Under the pieces are notes generated by a model. The model ran no database searches. It was not told the origin of the DNA and saw only the letters and a program-made list of their open reading frames with translations. Below, one piece after another: positions 1 through 7,060 of a stretch of DNA of 48,284 nucleotides. Made by a program: the position numbers and the translations under genes. The first letter of the stretch is position 1. Each line of letters opens with the position of its first letter. Origin of the DNA: Candidatus Doudnabacteria bacterium (lineage in GTDB: Bacteria; Patescibacteriota; Dojkabacteria; J137; JAEUSD01); contig JAEUSD010000009.1 of the NCBI GenBank assembly GCA_016788825.1, positions 1 through 48,284 on the forward strand, written 5' to 3'.

Positions 1-471
1 ATGAATATACTTCACAGAAATTCCATTAGCTGGCGAGAAAGTCTCATCTAGTCTCACAGTCTGCAATAAAGCAATTGTGTTTTCCGCATCTTGTGTGCCA
101 TAAACCATTGCCACAACCTGCGCATGTTTCCAAGGCTTTCCCTCTTTGTAGTTACTCTCTTGGATCTTGGCCGAATCAAGCAACAAAATTGGGACCAGTT
201 GTGCCGTATGAGGGGTGGCATAAATGGGACCATTGAAACCTCCTTTAACCAATTTGGGCAACATCCCTGAATGATCAATGTGAGTATGAGTCAGCAAAAC
301 GAAATCCACAGTCGCTGGATTGAAATTGAACTCTTCAAGATTCAACTTCTCTACATCCGGACCTTGCCACATTCCACAATCCACAATAAACCGCACATCC
401 CCTGCTGTAACTAAATAGCAAGACCCCGTGACCGTGCCAGCTGCACCCAAAAACTCAATTTGAAAATTCAT
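1..471 (-). CDS. RNase J/CPSF-like metallo-beta-lactamase-fold protein (3' end beyond window)
   Basis: The reading frame starts with ATG at 471 and stays open for 157 codons to the window edge, so the C-terminal part is missing. It opens with FLGAAGTVTGS, then D31CG, then the metal-binding signature HTHIDHSG at residues 62-69, as in metallo-beta-lactamase-fold RNA-processing enzymes of the beta-CASP type. These proteins usually act as zinc-dependent nucleases; the beta-CASP domain would lie in the missing part, so nuclease activity is inferred. The gene is 22 nt downstream of the propeller gene with no clear ribosome binding site and is probably the last member of the transketolase operon. 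Another metallo-hydrolase subtype remains possible. Confidence 0.85.
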   Translation of the reverse strand, partial: MNFQIEFLGAAGTVTGSCYLVTAGDVRFIVDCGMWQGPDVEKLNLEEFNFNPATVDFVLLTHTHIDHSGMLPKLVKGGFNGPIYATPHTAQLVPILLLDSAKIQESNYKEGKPWKHAQVVAMVYGTQDAENTIALLQTVRLDETFSPANGISVKYIH

Positions 472-493
472 GTGAATTTGATAAAAAATATTA

Positions 494-1630
494 CTACCGC
501 AAACTCAGATCACGATAGTTGTTGGCAAGTTGAATGTATTGTAACTTAAGAGGGTCTAAATCGGCTAGATACCAACGGTATTCTAGCTCATCCTCATCCG
601 TACCTTCGATCACCGATATAACAGCTCTGGTTTCTGTACACATGGCATTAAACTGCGGATAAGCTTCATTTACCTTGCTTGCCAGCACATCCAACCTCTG
701 CCCACCCTCGAGACTCTTACGTGTATACACATATTTTTTCAGCAAAAATGCATCTACTTCCACCTCTCGCTGAACAAGCAAAATATTCCCTTCAGCCAAC
801 ACACAAAGAGGATAAAAATTACCATCATCACTAGGTAAAGTAAGCTGAACAAACTCCGGAGAATTGAAGTCCCAAGTAAACAAACCAGCATCAAAATCAG
901 CTAATACTACGTCCTCTCTATCCTTTGTATATATTGCTGCCAAACCTGGTCGGGTGACGTCGTCGAAGCGGATAATCTCTTCTCCCTTGAATGAGTAGAG
1001 AAAAAACTCGCGTGTAACAGGATCTTGCAAAACTAAGCGTTGACTACCCAAATGTACATCTAACAGATTTGCGCCAGTTTGAAACTCCTTACGTGTTTCG
1101 CTATTGCGATAATCAAACCTGTGCAACCAATGGTTATTCGACTCACCCTGGGTAAACATTAGACGCGAAGCGTCTAGCCATGCGTACCCATCTACTCCGC
1201 GCGGGAGAGAAGCGTAATCTGTAGCTTTGGTCCACTCCGCGCGGGAAAGATCATAGATAAATATATCGTAAACCTGACGGACATCATCTGTCATACCCAG
1301 AACGGCAAGCAACTTACCATCTGCCGACCACTTAGGCTGCTTCCATTTGCGATGCTCGAGGTTTAATACAATTTCATCCTGAGCAGTCGGATCAATTACT
1401 ACCACTGTGTCATCCGTTTTTACCCCAGCAACAAAATATTTAGCTGCTGTTTCAGGATTTTGTAATCCTACAAGTTGGGGAGGAATTGTCACTGTGGTTG
1501 AGGAAGTTGTTTGTCCGTTTCCGTTGCCATTCCCATTACCAGGCAAAGACCCCAGTAACAAGGAAGTTATAAATAATCCTACTATCAGCAAGAATATACC
1601 TATTACAACTGCATAAAGTTTACACTTCAT
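494..1630 (-). CDS. Membrane-anchored TolB/WD-like beta-propeller protein
   Basis: An N-terminal transmembrane segment (about residues 5-28 from the chosen ATG) is followed by a Gly-Asn repeat linker, a Thr/Ser stretch and about 320 residues with repeated W-x-x-D-G-K-type strands resembling TolB/DPP-IV propeller blades (for example PKWSADGKLLAV). The domain probably sits outside the membrane. An in-frame TTG at 1642 is an alternative start; ATG at 1630 gives a normal short lysine-containing cytoplasmic end before the membrane segment. It is 42 nt downstream of the transketolase C subunit and probably co-transcribed. The protein at 10044-10913 has the same architecture and may be a distant paralogue. 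No enzymatic residues are recognisable. Confidence 0.7.
   Translation of the reverse strand: MKCKLYAVVIGIFLLIVGLFITSLLLGSLPGNGNGNGNGQTTSSTTVTIPPQLVGLQNPETAAKYFVAGVKTDDTVVVIDPTAQDEIVLNLEHRKWKQPKWSADGKLLAVLGMTDDVRQVYDIFIYDLSRAEWTKATDYASLPRGVDGYAWLDASRLMFTQGESNNHWLHRFDYRNSETRKEFQTGANLLDVHLGSQRLVLQDPVTREFFLYSFKGEEIIRFDDVTRPGLAAIYTKDREDVVLADFDAGLFTWDFNSPEFVQLTLPSDDGNFYPLCVLAEGNILLVQREVEVDAFLLKKYVYTRKSLEGGQRLDVLASKVNEAYPQFNAMCTETRAVISVIEGTDEDELEYRWYLADLDPLKLQYIQLANNYRDLSLR
1160..1246. repeat. Hairpin and 13-bp direct repeat inside propeller gene
   Basis: TAGACGC, loop GAA, GCGTCTA (1160-1176) is followed by ACTCCGCGCGGGA at 1194-1206 and again at 1234-1246. The copies are 40 bp apart and are read in different frames. 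Confidence 0.7.
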
Positions 1631-1672
1631 ATTTTTGGGCAATTAACAACTCATATACAATATACCAAAGTT

Positions 1673-2653
1673 TCACCTCAACATCCCCTTCAGTACCTGA
1701 ACAATATTCTCCGCTGTCAGGCCGTGCAACTGCCATAGGTCTCTTGTTGTCTCGGCTGTATCGCCGAATTTATCGTTTACAGCTATGTGCGCGAAATCAA
1801 ACTGCAGGCCGGCGGCAAGCAGTTCCTTCGCCAGCAGTTCGCCCACCCCGCCGGCCGCCTGGTGCTCTTCTACCACGAGCAGTCTTTTTGTCTGGGCGAC
1901 ATTTTCAAGTATCGGGCGGATGTCCAAAGGCTTGATAGTATGAATATTCAGAAGTCCCCCATGTAGGCCGATCTCAGATACCGTATTTAGTGCTCGCCAG
2001 GCTTCCGCCACCATGTACCCATAAGTAACTATTGTGAAGTCAGAACCAAACTTCAGCTGCTGAGCTTCCCCAATTTTGAATCCTTTATCTTCGTATCCAT
2101 CTATCAGCCTAGACAATAAGGGAGTTTTCTCTCGGCCCAACCGAATGTAGATAGGCCCATCTATGCCGGCCGCAGACAATGCCATCTCTTTAGCTTGGTC
2201 CGCATCGGCCGGCACCCACACTTGCATATTGGGCAGGCTGCGCATAATCGCGATGTCTTCTAGCGCCTGGATTTGTATCCCATCTCCGGCGTAACTAAAA
2301 CCTGCGTGGCTGGAGACAATCTTGACGTTAGCTTTCTGGATACAAATAGAAGTTCTTATCTGGTCTAGGTTGCGGTAAGGTTGGAAACAAGCAAAGCTTC
2401 CGATGTAAGGAATAAACCCTTCTAGTGCCATTCCCGCAGCTACAGCCGCCATATTCTGCTCAGCTATCCCCACTTGTACAAATCGCTGGGGGAACTCAGC
2501 CTCAAACTCTTGCATCCTCACCGACTCGGTCAAGTCTGCCGATAGCCCAACCACCAGAGGATTAAGCTTTCCCACTGCCAAGAAGCCTTCCCCAAATCCA
2601 TCTCGTATACTCATTTCGGTTGGTGTTTGTGTTTTCGCTTGCTTGGATTTCAT
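1673..2653 (-). CDS. Transketolase, C-terminal subunit
   Basis: This 326-residue protein covers the pyrimidine-binding and C-terminal domains of transketolase. VGIAEQNM carries the conserved catalytic glutamate, followed by the family pattern around SFACF, DQIRTSI and SHAGFSYAGDG. With the N-terminal subunit it forms the TPP enzyme that moves two-carbon ketol units between sugar phosphates in the cytoplasm. Its ATG overlaps the stop of the N subunit by 4 nt, so the two are translationally coupled. Two-gene transketolases are known in archaea and many bacteria. 1-Deoxyxylulose-5-phosphate synthase is a relative, but that enzyme is normally a single chain. Confidence 0.93.
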   Translation of the reverse strand: MKSKQAKTQTPTEMSIRDGFGEGFLAVGKLNPLVVGLSADLTESVRMQEFEAEFPQRFVQVGIAEQNMAAVAAGMALEGFIPYIGSFACFQPYRNLDQIRTSICIQKANVKIVSSHAGFSYAGDGIQIQALEDIAIMRSLPNMQVWVPADADQAKEMALSAAGIDGPIYIRLGREKTPLLSRLIDGYEDKGFKIGEAQQLKFGSDFTIVTYGYMVAEAWRALNTVSEIGLHGGLLNIHTIKPLDIRPILENVAQTKRLLVVEEHQAAGGVGELLAKELLAAGLQFDFAHIAVNDKFGDTAETTRDLWQLHGLTAENIVQVLKGMLR

Positions 2654-3528
2654 GATTGATTGGCTGTCAATTCTGCTAAGGCTATATCTAGTTGTTTTTT
2701 ATCTGGAACTTTGCCGTGCCACTCCCACTTATTCTCCATAAAGCTGACTCCTTTGCCAGGAACCGTATTCGCTATAATAATTGATGGTTTTCCAGAGACC
2801 ATTTTGGCTTTACTAAATGCAAAAAGTACTTGGGGAATATCGTTACCATCGACTTCAATTACATTCCAATTAAATGCTTTCCACTTATCTACAACTGGGT
2901 CTAAGGGCATTATCACGTCGGAGGTTTCGGAGAGTTGAATGTGGTTGCGATCACAAACTACGCATAGATTATCCAACGAATACTTGGCTGCTAGCATCGC
3001 AGCTTCCCATACACTGCCCTCATTACTTTCGCCATCCCCGATCACACAGTACACCCGATAGTCAACCAACTCATCGGGTTTGGACTTCTTTTTGGTTGGC
3101 CTTCCCATCGTTGCATGGAGTTTTCCGGCCAACGCCATTCCCACTGCTATCCCAATACCTTGCCCCAAGGAGCCCCCGGTTGTTTCCACCCCAATATCTA
3201 AGTCTCGGAAAGTATGACCTTTGAGGCGCGAATCATTTTTGCGTAGCGTCAGGAGTTCCGATTGAGAGATAAACCCTCGTTCGATCAATGTGGCATACAA
3301 GACCGGCACCATATGGGCCGCGGAGAGTACAAACCGGTCTCGATATGGGTCTCGCGGATGTACTGGGTCGACGTTCATTACGGAGAAATATAGCGCAGCC
3401 AGTACATCCGCAATCCCTAGCGGCCCACCAGTGTGCCCTGACCCTGCCGCCCCCAACATTTTGAGGGTATTTATTCTAATCTGGTTCGCCACCCCGACCA
3501 GCTGTTGTGCTGAAAAATTCTTGGGCAT
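2650..3528 (-). CDS. Transketolase, N-terminal subunit
   Basis: From ATG at 3528 the product has 292 residues, the usual size of a stand-alone transketolase TPP-binding domain. It shows GSGHTGGPLG near the N-terminus, GGSLGQGIG, and the TPP/Mg motif beginning GDGESNEG and ending with CDRN. The open frame continues upstream to 3639, but that extension would run through the divergent promoter and into the neighbouring plus-strand gene. A start at 3555 cannot be excluded. It opens an operon with the C subunit (4-nt overlap) and two further genes. Its promoter must lie in 3529-3610, which is AT-rich. Confidence 0.93.
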   Translation of the reverse strand: MPKNFSAQQLVGVANQIRINTLKMLGAAGSGHTGGPLGIADVLAALYFSVMNVDPVHPRDPYRDRFVLSAAHMVPVLYATLIERGFISQSELLTLRKNDSRLKGHTFRDLDIGVETTGGSLGQGIGIAVGMALAGKLHATMGRPTKKKSKPDELVDYRVYCVIGDGESNEGSVWEAAMLAAKYSLDNLCVVCDRNHIQLSETSDVIMPLDPVVDKWKAFNWNVIEVDGNDIPQVLFAFSKAKMVSGKPSIIIANTVPGKGVSFMENKWEWHGKVPDKKQLDIALAELTANQS

Positions 3529-3575
3529 GCTTACAGCATAAGGGAAAAGCGGCATAAACTCAAGGAAGGGAGGAT

Positions 3576-3605
3576 TTGTTATAGGGTATATAATTATGAT
3601 ATAAT
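3576..3605 (+). promoter_or_regulatory. Sigma70-like promoter of a probable leaderless mRNA
   Basis: TTGTTA (3576-3581), an 18-bp spacer and TATAAT (3600-3605) precede the ATG at 3611 by only 5 nt. Transcription would start at or next to the start codon. A second TATAAT at 3589-3594 would allow a leader of about 10 nt. Confidence 0.6.
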
Positions 3606-3610
3606 ATAGC

Positions 3611-4180
3611 ATGTCCGAAACAATCACCTCTCTTTCCATACTTGGCCAAAGCCCCCTATTACACGTTTTAAATGGTATTAAGGTCGGATCATATTCCTAC
3701 CTAAATGTACTTGGTGAATTACTCCGTCAAAAGCTAATTGTCGCCAATCAAGAGTATAATTCGAACCCGACTGAAGTTAACCTTATTAATAAGGCCCGAA
3801 TTCAGGCCGCCCAAACTGTGACGTTGGGTACACTACAGTATAAAGTCTACAGCCAGGAAAAAGGTAAAGTAACCTTGTTGATGTTAGACGATCAAAACAA
3901 CCTCGTGAAGACTACGTGGATAGCAAAAGCTACAACCCCCGCTAAACACATAGCGAGCGCAGTTAACCATCTCGTACTCCCTATCACTAATTTTCGAACC
4001 CTTCATCTTATGTACATTGACCAAAGTGACGAGGCTCAGCTTTCAGAGGCCAAAGCAAAGATCACAACTTTCACGGAAACCTATACAGAAACTGTTCGAA
4101 ACCTTTTGTCTACTGGAGAATATGCCAAGATCCTGGAAGACTTTGAAGAAAACATTGCATCTTTAAACAAAGAAAGCTAA
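3611..4180 (+). CDS. Hypothetical protein, 189 aa
   Basis: I do not recognise this family. The product has no clear membrane segment or signal peptide. It has a mixed alpha/beta first half (GKVTLLMLDDQNN looks like two strands) and a Glu/Lys-rich, probably helical C-terminal third. The start is supported by a TATAAT box 5 nt upstream. The stop is 3 nt before the next gene, so the pair forms a two-gene operon flanked on both sides by minus-strand sugar-phosphate genes. Codon use looks like its neighbours, but the two genes are noticeably more AT-rich. Confidence 0.6.
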   Translation: MSETITSLSILGQSPLLHVLNGIKVGSYSYLNVLGELLRQKLIVANQEYNSNPTEVNLINKARIQAAQTVTLGTLQYKVYSQEKGKVTLLMLDDQNNLVKTTWIAKATTPAKHIASAVNHLVLPITNFRTLHLMYIDQSDEAQLSEAKAKITTFTETYTETVRNLLSTGEYAKILEDFEENIASLNKES

Positions 4181-4183
4181 CAA

Positions 4184-4666
4184 ATGACAAAGCTCTCAAT
4201 AAATACTTTTTTGGAAGATATTCTAAACTCATTACTAGGGGGTAATACTTTGGAGGCTCGTAAGAAACTAACCTCATTAAATGATTTGATTCACGATGCG
4301 GAAATCGAATGGGAAGATAGTACTATTACCGCGCTTTACTCCCAATTCTTAGTTGGGCTCTGTGGTTTTGTGGAAAGATTTAGCGGCAATAGCGATTGGG
4401 AAGCAAGAGTTAACTCCTGCTTGATCAGTCATCTATGGGGGAATTATTTTAGTCTAAAGCTCAGACAGTATAATGATGGGAACAGAGATCCTAATCGCGA
4501 CCTTGAAGAATTCGGCTTTTTAGTAAGTCAGCCGGGAGTACAAAATATACTAAAGAAATATAAATGCGATTCTGAGGGTACAGAATTGACAGAACTCATA
4601 GCGATACTTGCCTCAAAGCTACCCCTTAATCAGGGGAAAGACGAAGTACGCCTAATACCAAGGTAA
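4184..4666 (+). CDS. Hypothetical protein, 160 aa
   Basis: Unrecognised. The product is acidic and looks mainly helical, with no membrane segment. It follows the 3611 gene by 3 nt and probably shares its leaderless transcript. Its stop codon directly abuts the stop codon of the convergent LOG/methyltransferase gene (TAA at 4664-4666, next stop from 4667). Function cannot be inferred; the pairing with the upstream gene suggests that the two products work together. Confidence 0.55.
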   Translation: MTKLSINTFLEDILNSLLGGNTLEARKKLTSLNDLIHDAEIEWEDSTITALYSQFLVGLCGFVERFSGNSDWEARVNSCLISHLWGNYFSLKLRQYNDGNRDPNRDLEEFGFLVSQPGVQNILKKYKCDSEGTELTELIAILASKLPLNQGKDEVRLIPR

Positions 4667-5944
4667 TTAGACTTTCTTAAACACCCCAACTAACCATTCG
4701 TGGCTACGAGTAACTTGCTCGATCTTGACCATTTCTAGACTAGCTTTCTGAGTTCTATCCAGCAGCTCTTGTTCGGTAAAATAATGGTAAAACTTCTCTC
4801 TCTCTTCCCCCGCTTCAATGTCAATCTCGTAACCTTCCCCCTGCCCTTTGCGTACAATCATGTACAAAATCCCCCCATCAACCAACCCTGCGGAGATCTT
4901 ACCAAACATCTCATCCATTTTTGCTTCGGGAATATGGTGCAACACGTCGCGTGACCAAATACCTTTGTATGTATTCTGCGGCATCTCAAACTCCAACACA
5001 TCTGTGAGCAAGATATCTACTCCAGGATTCTCAAGTTTTGTAATCTCCACCGCTTCGCGCGATTTATCCAACGCAGTCACAGAGTACTTATTTGCCAAAA
5101 ATACTGTATCGTGGCCAGTTCCACATCCAATTTGCAAAACTTTTGCCGGAGGTTGAACAAGATTTATAAAGTCTTCCAACTGTGCTTTCGCTACTACATT
5201 GGTTACTCGTTGCTTCTTCTGTAATTCTAGAATCTTACGCTTTTGAGCCGCATCTACAGCAGGTGAAAGTACAAAAGCCTTCTCATCCCCGTTATAAACT
5301 TCTTTGACACGCGTTTGAACTTCCAGTTCAAACGCTTCAACCAATTCCAAAACCTCTTCTGGTGTAGTCGCATAATGCAAAACACCAAGCTCGTTATCAT
5401 CCAAAATCATTGCTTTTTGGAAGGCGTCGATCAGGGCAGGCCACTTATCCCCAAACAAGATCACAGGCTTATGTTTACCGTAATACAACTTTGCCAGAGC
5501 CCACACCATACCGAATTCAGAAATCGTCCCAGTTCCACCTGGACAGACAATATACACATGCCCCTTCTCGATCAAACCAAGAGTACGCATCATGTAGTTT
5601 GAGTAAGTACTCGATTCATCAGTAATATTGGTAATGTTTTTACCTTCGAACAAAGAAGCCAGCCTTGGTTCCCAGTAAACTGCGGCGGTGTGTCCCTCTA
5701 CAGATTCTGCTCCATCGGTTGCTGCTTTCATAATTCCGGGACCACCGCCGTCGACAATTGCAAAGCCGTTTTCGGCTAATAGCTTGGCAGTTTGCATTAC
5801 CACTCGATAGATCTCGCTATCTTCTGGGATGGCGGAGTCTCCAAAGAAAGTAATGTACTGAATAGCACGGCTCGTGTTTATCTTTATCTCTGGTAACTCA
5901 CTAGTTTCAGGACGGTTAGGAAGTTTTACAACACTTTTTGGCAT
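4667..5944 (-). CDS. LOG-family nucleotide phosphoribohydrolase-like / SAM methyltransferase fusion
   Basis: Residues about 25-215 form a LOG-type Rossmann domain, with GGGPGIM at 66-72, the M-R pair at 119-120 and the signature PGGTGTISE at 135-143. LOG enzymes split nucleoside monophosphates into base and ribose-5-phosphate. Residues about 255-425 form a class I SAM methyltransferase, with motif I VLQIGCGTG at 269-277 and SRDVLHHIP further on. The whole is one uninterrupted 425-residue frame. It is third in an operon behind rpiB and the epimerase-like gene (12-nt gap). The ribose-phosphate neighbours fit LOG chemistry; the methyl acceptor is unknown. The alternative for the N-terminal half is an uncharacterised nucleotide-binding LOG-like protein. 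Confidence 0.82.
   Translation of the reverse strand: MPKSVVKLPNRPETSELPEIKINTSRAIQYITFFGDSAIPEDSEIYRVVMQTAKLLAENGFAIVDGGGPGIMKAATDGAESVEGHTAAVYWEPRLASLFEGKNITNITDESSTYSNYMMRTLGLIEKGHVYIVCPGGTGTISEFGMVWALAKLYYGKHKPVILFGDKWPALIDAFQKAMILDDNELGVLHYATTPEEVLELVEAFELEVQTRVKEVYNGDEKAFVLSPAVDAAQKRKILELQKKQRVTNVVAKAQLEDFINLVQPPAKVLQIGCGTGHDTVFLANKYSVTALDKSREAVEITKLENPGVDILLTDVLEFEMPQNTYKGIWSRDVLHHIPEAKMDEMFGKISAGLVDGGILYMIVRKGQGEGYEIDIEAGEEREKFYHYFTEQELLDRTQKASLEMVKIEQVTRSHEWLVGVFKKV
5311..5335. repeat. Perfect hairpin inside LOG/methyltransferase fusion, 11-bp stem, 3-nt loop
   Basis: GCGTTTGAACT, loop TCC, AGTTCAAACGC. It encodes residues 204-211, at the end of the LOG domain just before the linker to the methyltransferase. 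Confidence 0.9.
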
Positions 5945-5956
5945 AGTTTTTTAAGC

Positions 5957-6604
5957 TTAGTTATTCAGTTTATCAAACAATTGACGATATGCCACTTGCT
6001 TATCTGCGCTTTTCTGTAAATATGAACCCACGCTTAACCTTTGGATATCTACCTCTTTGAGATAATCGACAGACTCCATGTTTATCCCTCCATCAAGACT
6101 GATACCCCCACGAAAACCTTTGTCTCGAATACCTTTCACCTTATCCAACACGCTCGGTTGAAATATATTCCCTTGTTTGCCGGCCTGAATAGTCATCAGT
6201 TGAATCTCTGAGAAATTTTCGAGTAAAGAAATTTCGGGTACGGGAGTTTCTAGTTTGAGTACTAAACCGAAGTTGGCTAAGTTGTAGTTATCAGATAGGG
6301 CAAATTCATAATCGGCCTCTGCATGGATATAGATTTTGGCCATCCGCTCTCCCATAGTCTGAATAATCTTCTTAACTGCCTGTTCAGGAGAGGCATACAT
6401 CAAATGAAAACCCAGACAAGGCAGTTCGAGATATCTACTTATAACTTCGAGCCCTTCATCTATGGGTACAGTGTCGTTACCCACGAACTGAGCTTCGCAG
6501 AAGTCGATATCTATCTGTTCAACTGGCAATAGAGCGTATTCAAGTAATACAGCCTCAAAAGTTTCTAGATCAGGAGTCAGTAATGCTGGTGTAATTTTGA
6601 CCAT
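5957..6604 (-). CDS. Ribulose-phosphate 3-epimerase-like TIM-barrel protein (divergent)
   Basis: The 215-residue length and order of motifs fit ribulose-5-phosphate 3-epimerase: an N-terminal ITPALL (usually PSIL), a DID...QFVGN segment aligned with the HxD...HFVPN motif, FHLM with the second metal histidine, and SLDGGIN with the catalytic aspartate. Unlike typical enzymes, the first serine is alanine and the first metal-ligand histidine appears to be aspartate. Location between rpiB (3-nt gap) and the LOG fusion supports a role in pentose phosphate interconversion. A changed substrate or loss of activity is possible. Confidence 0.72.
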   Translation of the reverse strand: MVKITPALLTPDLETFEAVLLEYALLPVEQIDIDFCEAQFVGNDTVPIDEGLEVISRYLELPCLGFHLMYASPEQAVKKIIQTMGERMAKIYIHAEADYEFALSDNYNLANFGLVLKLETPVPEISLLENFSEIQLMTIQAGKQGNIFQPSVLDKVKGIRDKGFRGGISLDGGINMESVDYLKEVDIQRLSVGSYLQKSADKQVAYRQLFDKLNN

Positions 6605-6607
6605 CCT

Positions 6608-7060
6608 CTATCTTAAATGTTGAGCCTCATATCTGGCAATCTGTTGCAAGCGTCTGGTATGGCGTCCAGCATCAAATGTAGAGTTTAGGAAGTTGCGCAC
6701 GATCTCAATGTGCATGGACTCACTTTGGTAATCTGCGTCTAGAACCAAGATATTGGCATTGTTGTGGTCCCGCGCCTTTTGAGCATGAGCAGGGGTAAAG
6801 CACACAGCGGCACGGACATTTTTGACTTTGTTTGCGGCAATGGCCATGCCATTGCCGGATCTACAGATCAAAATCCCTATATCATCGGAGTTTTTGGCTA
6901 CCTTCTCGGCCAGCGGGAAAGCGTACACAGGGTAATCATCTTCCGGGTCCAAAGCCGCTGGCCCCATATCCACCACACTCTTCCCTTGCTCTGCCAACCA
7001 CCCCACAATTTTCTTTTTTAATTCAAACCCTCCGTGGTCGGAGGCGATGTAGATTGTCAT
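6608..7060 (-). CDS. rpiB: Ribose-5-phosphate isomerase B
   Basis: This 150-residue protein has the RpiB/LacAB fold signatures: IASDHGG near the N-terminus, ILICRSGNGMAIAANK with the catalytic cysteine C66, and DHNNANIL with the ring-opening histidine H99. It interconverts ribose-5-phosphate and ribulose-5-phosphate in the cytoplasm. The start overlaps the upstream stop by 4 nt (ATGA). The conserved active-site loop is encoded by a perfect 10-bp hairpin (6835-6857). Assignment to RpiB rather than a galactose-6-phosphate isomerase rests on neighbouring pentose phosphate genes. Confidence 0.92.
   Translation of the reverse strand: MTIYIASDHGGFELKKKIVGWLAEQGKSVVDMGPAALDPEDDYPVYAFPLAEKVAKNSDDIGILICRSGNGMAIAANKVKNVRAAVCFTPAHAQKARDHNNANILVLDADYQSESMHIEIVRNFLNSTFDAGRHTRRLQQIARYEAQHLR
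6835..6857. repeat. Perfect hairpin inside rpiB active-site codons, 10-bp stem, 3-nt loop
   Basis: CGGCAATGGC, loop CAT, GCCATTGCCG. It encodes the conserved GNGMAIA segment. Confidence 0.9.

Noticed and set aside
3781-3794. 14-bp palindrome CCTTATTAATAAGG in the 3611 gene
   Set aside because: Palindromes of 14 bp are expected about three times in a window this size; others (17839, 26884) were ignored for the same reason.
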